A stretch of DNA of 64,000 nt from NCBI RefSeq assembly GCF_000003815.2, contig NC_049993.1, positions 14,017,333-14,081,332 on the forward strand, written 5' to 3'. Position numbers and translations under genes: made by a program. The notes under the pieces were generated by a model. The model did not search any database and was not told the origin of the DNA. It worked only from the letters and a program-made list of their open reading frames with translations. Positions 41,901 to 54,740 of this stretch are shown piece by piece. Numbering within the stretch: the first letter of the stretch is position 1; each line of letters opens with the position of its first letter. Origin of the DNA: Branchiostoma floridae (lineage: Eukaryota; Chordata; Leptocardii; Amphioxiformes; Branchiostomatidae).

Positions 41901-44900
41901 CATTTTGTAGAATCTATTAAAGTCTGTGTGTGTGTGTGTGGGGGGGGGGTGTTGTGTTTTGTTGTGTGTCTATGAAATAATAAATGAATGAATGAATGAA
42001 TGGATGGATGGCTGAATGAATGACTTATTTGTAAAACATAGCAACCAATAGACTGAATTGTATAATGGGTGTGTGTACATAGGTGTGTGTTAGTGCGTGA
42101 TTGTGTTTATCCAAGGTTTTGATTATGTAACTATAATGGAGAACTATCAGAAGTGTCTAAAGTACTAGTAGATTGTAATGTGTTAAAGTGGAAAGGTTTT
42201 TTTTCAGTCCATTGTGTGTGCTAATACTGTACCAACAATAGATGTGTGCATGTGCACATGTTCTAGCATGAGACCTAAAAAGAATGCATACATGCATTTA
42301 ACTGTTTTATGAACAGAAGGGAAAGAATTGGAGTGGCTTATAAAAAAGTATATAGACACTAAGTGTGCTTGTTGTGTGTGTGTGTGTGTGTTTTAGCCCT
42401 TAACTTCAAAACAGTAAAAAAAAAATGGTAGTCTATAGTTGAGATGTTTTATATGTTTGCTATTTTGCAGATGCATTCAGCATGATATAGAAGCAATAGA
42501 ACTGCCTATATTATTTCCTTGTAATGTGCTTAAGTTGGAAGTACATGTATGTACTTATTGCAGTGGGCTTTATCAAGGCAAACTGAACGTAGTAGTTTTT
42601 ATTGTATTATTCATTATGCAAGATTTAGAAGTAGCAATACGCCACATGTCAGTAACAGCTATTTCAATAGTGGACATTCAGCTTTTGGGAATTCACATGT
42701 TAAGGGGAGGGGGCTGAGCAGCTTCAGTCATTACAAGAGGTGAAACAAAGAACTTTGACCCCTTAAAATTGGTGCAACAATGATAATAACAGAACAAACA
42801 TTACAGGAATACCATGGTAACATAACATCAAATTGGTAGCTGACATTAAACCACCATATGGGATAGAAATGTGGAAAAGAGTGACTAATTGGAACTATTC
42901 AAGTTGTATGAAGACATTTTCTGTGACATAATCATTATCCAAGGTTTAGATGATGTGAAGATGGTATAAGGTTTTATGTTCACATAGCCAGTGAACTGCC
43001 TTTAGGGTAATGACACCAGCTTTGTAAAGCATGTACAAGTTGTGGACTGTTATAAAGTTTGATACACTCACAACAGGAATGACCCCTACTAGGGCTGGGT
43101 ATCGGTACAGCGTACCGGTACAAAACCGGTTTTTCGTATTGGACCGGTCCAGAAAAACCGGACCTGAAAAAATTAGGTGGACCGAATGTTGGACCGATTA
43201 CAAAATTAACAGATTATTTTATCAGGCATTCACACGTTTTAGCGCTTGTAGATGGAAGAAAATAACAAGAGTGAAGTAGAGTAGAGTTTATAATAATTTC
43301 TACCAAGTTTTACAGCCAATCGTACCGGTGCAGTTAGCGTTGTATAATTTTAAAGCGCCAGTGTGAGTCTAATACTCCACCAAACAGATTTCTCTGTAGT
43401 AAAATGGACCATTGGTATGAGTCATACTGCATCAGGTCCAGGTTCAGGTCCGGACCTGGACCTAATCCTTTGGACCTGAACCGGACCTGGACCTGAATTT
43501 TCTGTACCGGTACCCACCCCTAACCCCTACTATTGATGAGTGTAGTTAAGTTCTTTCATGTGCTCGAAGTGAGGATCTCCTCAAACACAGGACATATATG
43601 TCATATTGGAAACTAAGGATATCCCTAACCAAAATCATATACTGTACTAATTTTTACATTTTACCATTTACACTAAACAAACCATCAGGACTAGAGTTTG
43701 ACCAATCCTGCCTGTCCATCTTAATTAGCAGTTTAACCAATGATAGCATGGCAATTAGCAGTTCAGCCAATGACAAAGTGGTTCATGTCTGTCAAATACT
43801 TCTGATGGGGGTGGGCAGGGCTGCTGGATCAGTCTGTTCTTGCCACATCTGTCACGGACAAACTTGACCATATGGCTCAAGGCCATAACTATGTTTCCTG
43901 CTGTAGGATTATAAACATTCACTTTCTTTCACTTTCACTCGCAAGGGATAAGACAGGGAAACTAGTAAATTTTGCTAGCACACACCATGATCATACTGTA
44001 CATAATATACATTTGTAGGTCTTTTTAAGATATCTACCAAAACATTGCTCTTGATCTTCATGCATATTCTTTTCCACATTTCTATCCTATATGGTGGTTT
44101 AATGTAAGCCGCGGATTTGATGTTGATACCATGGTAACAACAACAGATAGAAAAAATAAAGAGACGAGTCTCAAAACCAAGGTACTATTTTGGCATGAAG
44201 ATACTTACTTACAAAAAATCAAGGTCCATACTCAAATACAAAGTTGGAAATTTAAACCCACCCAAAAGTCCTCATACCCCCTCTTTACTACTTCTTAAGC
44301 ATGAATTTCAAACTTCCAAATGTTGTGATTGTTTTTCAAAACATGATGGACATTTTAAGCTAGAGAGCTCACTTCTCTCTGAAGCAAATATTACATAGTC
44401 TACAGTACTGTCGAAAAAAAAAAAACACTTACCGGATCCCGGAACTGTTCGTTGACTTGGCGTATGATCGGCAAGGTGTCTTCTAGTCGTGACGACATCT
44501 CGTCAGCGTTTATATCCCCCAATCCCAGCAAACCTCCAATCTGATTGAAAATAACAATCAAAAAGCTTTTTTAGTCTCATTGAAAGTTTGACGATACTTT
44601 GATGGAGAAAACACGGTACTGAACCAGGGTTGAACGAGTTATCAAACATTCACTTGTCCTATTGGGCAAGTATATACAAAATCACATTGCCCAAACCAAC
44701 TTTTCATTTGACCGAAATTTAAATGACATTTTCGCTGTATTTTCATTTCCAGCAATGGAATTCTTTTATTAGCGGCTCAATATTTTTGCATGTCTTGACC
44801 AATGCTTGATACTTTGACTGTGAAATGTAAAAAGTATCAAAATCTCTGACTCATGGAAAAATCTTACTTGCCCAATCAGGCAAGTGTGGTAGGACACGTG

Positions 44901-47728
44901 CTAGCCCAATCAGCACTTTCACTTGTGGACTTGTCCAACCCTGATTAAACCCTTTTCTGTCATCTTCTCACCTGTTGTATGAAGGGCGTAATCTGCGACT
45001 TTAACCTCAGGAGTTTGCCCAGACCCTTCTCAACGACCGCCGGAAACGACAGGAGGCGTAACGTGTGTCCGGTCGGCGCCGTGTCGAAAACGACAGCGGA
45101 GAAATTCATCCCCTTCACCAATCTGTGGGATAGATACAATTAGTGTTGACATTACAGCAAGAGAAATTGAAGAAAAAGTCAAGACAAGGTTGAATTAGCT
45201 CCTGTTGTTTGAGTACAAGTGCTACAATGTAATGTCTATCATCACATAGCCAAGGGACGTTGACCAATCAGAAAACCTCATTTCATGTTGATTGTGATGC
45301 TGTAACACATGGAAAATCATTAACAACCGGTTGTTAAATAACCACCTCATAAAACCACCGAGTGAACGAGGTGGTTTTATTGGGTGGTTACACTAACAGC
45401 AATGGAACAGGCGTTATAGCACGATGTACACCTCAGGGTGGGTCATTAATGCTTAAGTCTTGACTTCATCTTCAATTGAACTGTCTTAGAACTGTCTTTA
45501 CTTCATTTAAATATCAATTCATAGTTTTGGTTAAGTACTTTGTATTGAGCATTTCAATATTTGGAAGTCTAAATGTCATACAAGTCGTTAACAAAATGAT
45601 TTTCAAAGATACGAAAACTGTGTGCAACTAGAAGTGAAGATGCTATTGTGAGAACGTATTTATTTGTGTAGAACTGTAACTATTAGAAAATGATATCTTC
45701 TATGTATAAGTATGATGAAAAACGGAATAAAATGTAGACAACTGGTGTAAATCTGAGTGGGTCTCATTACATTATAGTTCATAACAGAAGTCAAGATATC
45801 ACTATTGTCTTTACCCACTCACTCACTCACTATCCAGTTTAGTATCCATCAACAACAACTTTGCAAAACTGCAACATAATCTTTCTCAATATCTCCAAGC
45901 AGACATTTAACTATTTTAAGGCAGGCCTATGGAGATGGACTAATTATAATTTGGTCCCTAAACATCCCCATAATTTAGAAGAAGATTTAATGATGTTGGG
46001 ACATGGAACATCAAACCACATTACAGTCTGGTCTCCTGGTTGATACTCTTGAAAAGGTGATAGTCACCTGTAGCTGTTATGTCCATCCTTCCACAAATGT
46101 GGTAAAACTAGGTACATAAAAAAGGCCACCTTGCCATCTGTCAAACTGAACACAACGAGAAAATGTCCGACCTCATGACCTCTGCATAACTCATGGCCTC
46201 GTCCACTCCAGGAAAGGCTGTCAGTAACTCCTGCATCATGGCCTTCCCTACACCAAGAGCGCCACCTAGGGGTGGGAGGGGGTACAACAATCAAGACTAA
46301 CTTTGAACATTTCTTCTGGATCTTTCTTGAAAATTGATACAATTATCTGATGAACAAAGTGATTGTGCTCTACAAACATTTGTATCTGATAAAAGTTAGT
46401 ACCGTAGAAGTAGAAATTATGCACGTCAGAAGTTACCCGAGTTTTGATATAAGCGAGAAATTGGATTCTTTGGCTATATAAATTTGACTGTTTAGCCAAT
46501 AATTTCTGATCATTACCTTCTGCTTGATCCTCAAAAAAGTCATCAGGTAATTCAGACATCCCCAGATTGGGATCAATTTCCTGGAACAGAAAAAAACAAT
46601 GTTCATGTGACGTAACATTACATGTGTTCTAATTATAAGCAATAGTACAACTATGATTAATTAAAAGTCACACAAAAAGTGTTGAAATCCATTTAATGAA
46701 CCCAGACACTCTTCTACATTCCAATTATTTTGTGAAATAAGATAATTTCTAAAAGTAAAAGCTATAAAATTATTCTACTTAATGTTGATAACAAACAAAA
46801 ATATACAAAGGTAATATTGCAAGCTTATACATAACATTTAAGTACTTTCACATGGCTAAACCTAACAAACTACTGCTCTGACCTAGTGTTTATTTTCTCA
46901 AATACATTAATATATATGGTGACCAGCCCCTCCAGGTCTGTCCTGACCCTTGCTACATTATGTAATACAACACCACAAGGTGTCTGCTACTAGTACTTAA
47001 CCAGTAACCATGGTGACAGCCATGTGGTGAAGGTCATTGACCTTACTTGTTTGGCAAAGAAGAAGAAGAGGAAGAAGAAACTGAAATGACATGTTTGAAC
47101 TTCTGTGAAGGTAAACATAACAAAGGCTTTAATTTAAGCTAACACTTATGAGAATAATAGCTGTAAACCCACCATTGCAAACAGGTTCTCAAAGCCGTTG
47201 ACTTTTGTTGGGATTTTGGAGAACTTTTGGTCGAAGGCGTCGGAGATGTTGTGTGCAGGATCCGTGGAGATGATGAGAACTCGCTCACGAACCTTCGCCA
47301 GCTGGATCGCCAGGCTACAACTGTTGGTGGAACAATATAACAGTGTAAATCCCTAGTTATTTCAGGTACTGATAGTGACTGATACAGGAGTTCTTCATGG
47401 ATACAGAAACACAGTGCATTTTGATATACAAATACAAAATTATCCAGGCTTGATAAACTGTGGGAGAGCAATAAGTGCAACCTGCAATTGTGAGGATCGG
47501 GAGCTTATAGGTGTTGGGCCTACCCTCATCCCGGCATCAAAGGTATAAAAATAAACTTGGCAGGGTAGCGACCTTCGGGAGCAGACTAAAGCAAAGAAAG
47601 CTGAACTCCAGGCTACTAATATCTTCACTTTGCGAACACCTACAATGTACAATCTAACATTTGTAGGTTACCGATATACTAAAATTCATCACAAAGATTT
47701 ACCCAAAACTTCCCGAGTTACATATATG

Positions 47729-47759
<31 letters not shown>

Positions 47760-47764
47760 ACACT

Positions 47765-47830
<66 letters not shown>

Positions 47831-48341
47831 TACACACACAGAAACAATGAGCCTTCTTGGCAAATCTAAACATGTAATGGCTCTATGTTTTGCTTATCAC
47901 CATGAAAATTATAAATAGCTGTAGTCCCGGAAGTAGGGGAACCCAGCCGCTAAACGCCAAGATAAACTTGTTTGCGAATTTTACACTTCATCAGTTTATG
48001 TTTCTTGGCCTTCGACAGTGGTAGTCAGCACTCTCCTTGCTTTTATTACTATAAGAAGTTAATATTTCACTATAAAAACCTTTATGAGCTGTGATACCGA
48101 TCTAAGGACACGTCATCTTTTAGACTCAGACAGGCTGTTCAGAATCGCCCCCCTCCCCCATGACATTTTACCACTAAAACGGCCCTTACCTGCACGTGGT
48201 CTTCCCTACCCCGCCTTTCCCGCCGACGAATATCCACTTGAGCGACTTTTGCTCAACTACATTGCGCAGAGAAGGGTCCAGAGCTTCAAAATCGTCTAAG
48301 ACGGCATCCTGGTCCGCGTTGGTGCTGTTGGCGGTCGCCAT
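38930..48341 (-). CDS. GET3: GET3/ASNA1 ATPase, 8 exons, complete (349 aa)
   Basis: Cytosolic homodimeric ATPase that carries tail-anchored membrane proteins to the ER receptor (WRB/CAML). Exons in transcript order: 48341-48190, 47320-47173, 46580-46517, 46265-46172, 45122-44972, 44540-44433, 39740-39540, 39061-38930. All junctions are GT/AG and in phase, giving 349 aa; human is 348. Seen: P-loop [10 protein letters not shown] (40-49), [12 protein letters not shown] with D71 of switch [11 protein letters not shown] (switch II), [16 protein letters not shown], and the dimer zinc motif CRMC (290-293). It ends [11 protein letters not shown]. Intron 6 (4.7 kb) hosts a LINE fragment, microsatellites and a hAT-like element. 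No defect is seen. Confidence 0.96.
39780..40300 (-). mobile_element. 5'-truncated LINE, 3' end of ORF2 plus 3' tail
   Basis: In GET3 intron 6, on the same strand. The frame from 40299 to 39931 has the usual C-terminal end of non-LTR retrotransposon reverse transcriptases: [18 protein letters not shown], a basic spacer, [20 protein letters not shown] and [10 protein letters not shown]. After its stop a short tail with TTCAACCGGAAGAAGAAG follows. No endonuclease or catalytic RT motif remains. The clade (CR1, L2 or similar) is not resolved. Confidence 0.7.
41920..42020. repeat. (TG)n and (GAAT)n simple repeats
   Basis: A TG/G tract at about 41925-41950 is followed by GAAT/GGAT tetranucleotides at about 41982-42024. 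A second (TG)n run is near 42366-42392. Both are within GET3 intron 6. Confidence 0.8.
43090..43522. mobile_element. hAT-like non-autonomous element, copy 2 (433 bp, TSD ACCCCTAC)
   Basis: Flanked by the 8-bp direct repeat ACCCCTAC (43082-43089 and 43523-43530). The ends TAGGGCTGGGTATCGGTACAG and CTGTACCGGTACCCACCCCTA form an inverted repeat of about 20 bp with two mismatches. It is homologous along its length to copy 1. It lies in GET3 intron 6. Confidence 0.85.
47728..47841. repeat. (TC)n(CA)n compound microsatellite
   Basis: About 30 bp of TC is followed by about 80 bp of CA with rare interruptions, in GET3 intron 1. Confidence 0.95.
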
Positions 48342-50694
48342 CTTGCTGTCAGTCACTATATCTGTTGCTGCACTTTTAGAGTATATCGCATGGAGGCGCT
48401 AACGAGCGGTGCCATGTGTGGCACACCTTGGCAATCACCTTGGCTGTCACGCAAAAGCTTCTGTCTGTCCAACTGCAAATGTATAGGAAACTTCATCAAC
48501 TAGCTAATTAGCTAACAGATAGAAAAGTCAAGGAAAAAGCATGATAACTAGTGGGTTAAAAATTTGCCTTTCCATTATTTTTTTCCAGGATTAAAACAGA
48601 CACTGCTTGTTTCACTATTTGAAATCAATTGACAACAAAATACATAATATCATATACTATGGTATAGACAGTTGTATTGCAGTCAGTGATGATAAAATAC
48701 TGAAAGTACTGAGATTTTAATTGTCTTTATTCTCCCATCCATTGTAAGCCAAGTGTTTCAAGGGTCTACGACCTTTCCCATAACGATTGATGCAAAAGAT
48801 TCGACGAAAGTAATAACATAACCGTCAGAATTCACTTTGAGTACACGCTTAGACGATTCTATATATATCATGACGCCATTCAAAGTTATTTTTTGTCTTT
48901 ATTCTCACCAATGATTGACGTTAATTGACCAGAAGTACAAGTTAAAACGTCATTTTCTCCATTGTACTTCTACATTTTATAAGCACCAGAGGCCAAGCAC
49001 CAGTGAGAGTACAGAGTACAACAACAACAAAGCACCATTAGTCCATGGGCCAGAGGAAAAATCGGTACCTCCGAGGTGGCAAATTCTCCTTGTTATTTTT
49101 GAATAGTAGAAGGCCTGTGGTATATATTTTGACGTGATAGCCATTCTGGTATGGTAGCTTTCTACCGGCTATCAGCCTTCAAACCTATCACCACCTAAAT
49201 GATCTGGAGATTTCGTGTCTTGAACAAGGGGGAGGGGCAAAAATTTAAACATCAATATTTTTCAGTGAAAATTCACAGGCTACTAGAGCCTGCTGAGAGG
49301 ATCATAAAAATATCAATAGATTTTTGGTTTTGTGATTCAACACAAAATTATGACTGCCTGAAATCATATTTTTTGGTGATTTTCTGGTGAAAAATATATA
49401 CTTTACTTTCCAATATCGTTCATTTATTCACATTACCTATGGGGCCTTGCCTGATGAATTAGACTTACCGTCCGTATCATTCCCTGCATATTAAACTTTA
49501 AATGATCGAAATCCATCAATGAAATCCGGAGATATGAATGTGTGAAGAATGACACATCTGCCAGCTTATAGTGACAATATCGTTGCTAAGGCCGTTGCTA
49601 TGGCTGTTGTTAACGAGGTTTCAGATCGTACTCCACAACAAAACTGATACAGAGAACTTACTTTTTTGTAGTCTTTTGCTCTGATTACCTCAATAGAAGT
49701 ACAGGGAAAAGTATTAAAATGTTTAACATTTAACAGATGCAGAAATTTGCTTTTTTTATGTCATTTCTTTCAGAATCATTAGCAAAACTGTTGCTAAGGC
49801 CGTTGCTAAGGGTGTACTCAGTCATGTTTCAAGCAAAGATCAGTACAGAGTCAAGTTCTCTGACACGTGATTTTGCTCCTGTCATTTTGTAAATCAGGAA
49901 TAATTGTGAAAATATCAAAATTGATTGGAAATGTTAATTTGGGCTCTACATGGGGGTTATAAGGATACCTGAAAATGAATTACCTTGATATTACACATTT
50001 TTGTAATTTTTTTTGCTCTTCATGCTACGTCATTTAGTAGATACCTTACTAAAATTCACAGTATATCTAGTATATCGTGCACAATGAAAAAGGCTCTGCA
50101 TGGGGGTTACCAGGGCTCCACATATGTGACAACGTTTAATACACAAGACACTGGATGCAGGACTGCGTCATGCATATTGAAAATTTATCTAGAAACAAGA
50201 CCGTAACAAAAGGTCAACAACAAGGCTACTCTGGGATGAATACAATTATATTGTACTTTTCTTGATCAAGTTCTTTGACATGTAATTTTGCTACTTTTAT
50301 CTTGATAGAAATGTGACAGTCTTCTGGACTTTTGTACACCTTCAAAAATATAATTGCAGGAGAAACCAGACAAAGTATGCTGAGGACGGAAGGTTGGGGT
50401 CGGCCAAATTATTTATAAGTAATTCTTTGTATGTGTGATAGGTATGTGGAACTATGAACAACCATGTGATAAACCCTCAAGTTTTTTCTGTTATTGGGGC
50501 ATGTAGAGAGCAGCACAGCACAGCATGTCTCACGAAGAAATAGACGTTAAACAAGGACAATAACATCAACATTTATATCTATATTAATAGTGCAGTAGAA
50601 CGTTAAAAGTTTTTGTCCGTGGGTTGTTATCCACTGTGTCTAACCCGTGACATCTCGTTCCATTACAACAATATATATACTTAACTTTACCTCA
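48342..50694. other. Intergenic between GET3 and the BTB-Kelch gene
   Basis: The left end must contain the GET3 promoter. No coding gene is recognised. At about 49580-50110 there are loosely repeated blocks (GTTGCTAAGGCCGTTGCTA twice, CATGGGGGTTA twice), suggesting an old tandem duplication. A retroelement-like tail, TAGACGTTAAACAAGG, is at about 50542. Confidence 0.45.
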
Positions 50695-53600
50695 TCAGTA
50701 TCGTAGATGCACCAAATGGGTGATTGGCAGATGGAGAGTACGAACTCTAGTGAACCCGGACCCAGGGTACCCTGGTAGCCCGGTGTACTGCCATTCCCTC
50801 GTCCCCAGGTCACACCACTGCGTGGAGTTCTGACTCACCATATACAGTTTGTAACCGTACTTGTCGTCCAAAACTGTTAGATCGTCCACGTAACTTCTTT
50901 TCGCCAGCGGGGGTCTAGAGAGGTAGTTCCATTTGCCCGTTTCCGTGTTAAAACACAGGGGGTCGCTCTCAAACTCCCTTAGAAACCCGCAAATGAGGTA
51001 AATGTTCTGACGAAATGACGTCATATTGAAGACGAAGCGAACCTGGGGGATTCTGGAGATCTCTTCCCAACAAGCCGATCCTGGGATAAGTCTGAAAAAA
51101 AAAACAGATTTTATTTGCTTTTATTCATCAGAATGTACACGTATAAAAACATCCAGCTAGGGTTACCCAACTAGTCAGAGGCCATTACAAAGGGCTATCT
51201 CTGGTAACTGGCCAATATAACGTTTAATACATGTAACGAGGCAAGTGTAAATGTAATATACAGCACGACGCTGATTCTTTCCCTCGTTTACACTTCTTAA
51301 AGAGAGAGTAAGGGACCTAATACGGAACCTTGTGGTACACCTGAGCTAACATCAGGCCAATCAGAACATTGTCAACTTTGATTTTCTTTATAATTCATTG
51401 TATATACTTGTTTGTTCACATAAATTTGAAGTAGACCTTATGAAAGTCGCTGTACTTTAGTTGTGTCAATAAAGATACTTGTATGTAGTTTGTACGTACG
51501 TATGAGTAGAGTAAAGTAGAGTAGAGTTCTTCAGACACAGGTAGGAACTCCAGTTCCAGTTTAGGCCGCTCTCTCGTATGTTATGAATAGTATGAAAAGC
51601 GGAGATAATATACTAACCTGGCAAGCGTAATAACTGTGATGAAAAGCAACCTTACAAGCTATCTAAAAGGCAGAAGGACTCGACATTACTCCCAGAAATG
51701 GCTCGGTGGCGCTTCTTTCAAACACAAGATTGACAGTTGTGCGCTAAAGCATTACCTATAGATGACTTCTCCCCCAGGTACAGCGATGTTAGTGTAGACC
51801 GCCCCTCGGCAGGTGGTCAGGTTTGCGTTCAGCATGGGCCTCGGTAGTCTGGGTGCGTCACGCCACCTACCGGTCCTGAAGCTGTACTGCTCCACTGAGC
51901 ACAGGTCCACCAACTCGTGTTCGTCCGAGCCAGTCTGTCCGAAATACGCAGTCATTACAATGGACAGGAAGGTTATGTTTAGATAGCGTTTGTAAATATG
52001 TATGTATGTCTATCAGTATGTCTATCTGTATGTATGTGTGTGTGTAGTTGAACAGCATAACTCAAGAAGCTGTGGATGGATTGTTACGAAATTTGGTACG
52101 TACGAAGTTAGGTCTTGTCTTTTTTTGGTTCCCCTGGCGACTTTCCTTGGTACTGCAGCATAACTTGCGGATTGGTTATCACGTTCTCTTTTTATCGAAC
52201 GTCGATATCTCAGTCACTTTCTACCACGCTTTGTTTTGATACAAGTGTCATTTTTAATAGAAATTGGAATAACTGAGTTTTGAAACGTTCGCAATATCGA
52301 GAGTTCATTTTCATATTTAGAAGTACATGTTTGACAAATAGGAACTGAATAAAGATATGGAAATAATTTGCACGTAGTTAAATACGAACTGTGAAATACA
52401 GCGTGTTGAAGCTTGTTTGACAATATTCCAAGTTCTAAAGTTGTTCATTGATTGTTAAGAGTTTTGTAAAGTAGCTAGCATATGAGGACGTACACTCATT
52501 GAAAAGAGGGGATAGTGTACCTTTTTGTGGATTGTACATCCGCCAACCGCGTACAGTACATTGGCAGCATCTATTCCAGCCAATCCGCAGTGGGCTCTCA
52601 GAACGCGCGGGTGTTGAAACGATGCCCATGTGTTGTACAGCGGATCGTAACAAAACGCTTCCTTCTGAAGTTCCTTGCGATGTTTGGACGTAAAACCTCC
52701 CAGGACGATTAGCAAGTTGTGAACGATGGCGACGGAACAGCCGTCGGTACAGAGGGAGGGCGGGAAGGGACAGATCGGGCCCCACTTCTGCTCGAAGTGG
52801 TCGAAGACGTAGAGAGACCGTGGGGTTTCCATGTTGTCCTGTTGGGTGTTGTTGTAGGTTCCTACCGCACAGATGAACTCTTGTGGCTCGTACCTATAAT
52901 AGTCGGAACAACAGACACAAAACATTAATAGGATATAGGAGAATTCTTGTACACAACCAGGGTGTACTTACTTTGCTTACGTTTCGGTGTCTATTATTCA
53001 AACACCTTCCTCAAAGCTTCTGTCTGGAGTTCTGCTTCTCGCCGCTATATGTAGCAGATGTTGGTGTCGGCAAGCAGAACTCCAGTCAGAAGCACCGAGA
53101 AAGGTGTTTGATGGACACCGAAACGTAAGCAAAGTAAGTACATCCTGGTTGTGGACAACACTTTTCTCCTCTATTCTATATTCTATCAAGCTGATGAATT
53201 TATTTTTGGACACAAACCATTCATGTAAATCATAACGATGTATATAGTTTGGTACGAATTTTACTGTCAGAATTAGGAGCACAGATATTACAACGGAGGA
53301 GAAAATAAGATGAAAGAACAACTATGCTGGGAGAATGTGTACAAAAAGGATGTTTCTTGTAGAATTGAACTGGACAACATCAGTCGATATCAATGAATGA
53401 ATCCACTGCTTCTATGATGATACATTATGCAAATTATACACACATGAGTCAATGAGGGATGGATCAAATGAGAGAGATAGCCTGTGGCGTCCTCCGTCCA
53501 GAGATTCCTGAATAGATTAGAGACTGAAGGGGTAACAAATTAAAGCTTTACTCACTCAGTGGTATATTTGTTTTTGACTTGCCAGGCGTTATTTGTGTAA

Positions 53601-54740
53601 CCGCAAACACATTGCTTAGCAGTTGATTACAGATCCATTAGCACACACTTCACTTTACCTCAGTGCTACCAGTTGATCTCTTTCTTGCTCCGTCAGTCCG
53701 TTGTACTCCATCGACTGTAGCAGAGCCAGGTAGTTCTTTCTCATGAACATGTATGCAGCTTTCTCCAAGTCCGCTAGGTAGTGCTTTTTCGCCACACGGA
53801 GGCACCTCACGCATGTTTCTATCTTCATGGCGCGTCTCATGTAGTTGATAACTCCGTCCATTTGAAGGAATACTGCTGTTTCTAAAATCTCTTCTGGCCC
53901 TACCTAATGTAAGAGAAGAGTAAAAGACAACGAAGTTCGAAAATTCAAAGATACAACTCACAAAGACATCCATAGTACAGGTCATAAGCATTTCTTATGC
54001 CCAATCAACTAATTCTCTGACGATTGCCAACATAGGGCATCCATATGATAGTCATAGTACATACAATCCAGTTGTCAGCCAAAATGCAGTTACTCAAGCA
54101 ACTGGGTATGATTTGGGAAACGTCCAGACATTCCAAACAACATCCGTTTTTTCTTGTCAGTGGCATATCTTATTACGTGGATGTCTAATCTTCATCGACA
54201 CAACTCAAAGTTCAGTTGTCCTTTACGGAAAGGCTGTTTCCGGTCATTGTCAGCAGTTGGTTCTGTTACAACCGGCTTGAAAATTCTAACAGCGCCGAAA
54301 CGTTTACAACAGCTAGATACATTCATTTCTGTGACTGTAGCAATACCAGCCCCTTCAGTTTTAATCCAATGGCTGACATGACAACTTTCTTGTGGATTAA
54401 AATACGTTCGAATTCAAATCGCTAGGGAGCGCTACTACATAGGATGATACTAGGGATCGAAAAACAACAACACGCGTACGATACTAACCTTGTCAAATCG
54501 CATTTGTCTTGTACTGAATAAGTCTAAAATGGTTTTGAAGGCTTCAGACGACACACCGTGCAGCTCCACTCTGTTCTCACAACTTTCCCTCATCCCAGAA
54601 GACATCATGGCGGAGAAGTAGCCGCTCTCTTGTGTCAACTTTCCCTTCTTGACGCAGAATTCTTCTTCATCAATTACTACGAGGAGTACATCGTCTTTGT
54701 TCCCCTCCAAGTCCTGTTCGCCGTTATTTTCGTCGGCCAT
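50695..54740 (-). CDS. BTB-Kelch protein (KLHL/KBTBD type), 5 exons
   Basis: Such proteins are usually substrate adaptors of CUL3 ubiquitin ligases. Exons: 54740-54489, 53903-53659, 52893-52521, 51934-51756, 51091-50695, all GT/AG and in phase, giving 481 aa. I chose the ATG at 54740 (MADENNGEQDLEG); the frame extends upstream only to a GTG. BTB domain about 15-110 (DVLLVVIDEEEFCVKKGKL, SGYFSAMMSSGMRES, FLQMDGVINYM); a short BACK-like helical stretch about 110-165; then kelch-type blades (YVFDHFEQKWGPICPFP, LIVLGGF, CYDPLYNTWASFQHPR, VLYAVGGC, YSFRTGRWRDAPRLPRP, CFNTETGKWNYLSRPP). At 481 aa it is shorter than typical KLHL proteins (about 570-620), and the weakest junction is the exon 4 acceptor. 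The exact subfamily is not resolved. Confidence 0.8.
52938..53169. mobile_element. Foldback element in BTB-Kelch intron 2
   Basis: Near-palindromic over its whole length. ACTTTGCTTACGTTTCGGTG, AAACACCTT and CTGGAGTTCTGCTT on the left mirror AAGCAGAACTCCAG, AAGGTGTTT and CACCGAAACGTAAGCAAAGT on the right. The outer arms extend to GGAGAA and TTCTCC. It is a non-coding MITE-like element about 232 bp long. Confidence 0.7.
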
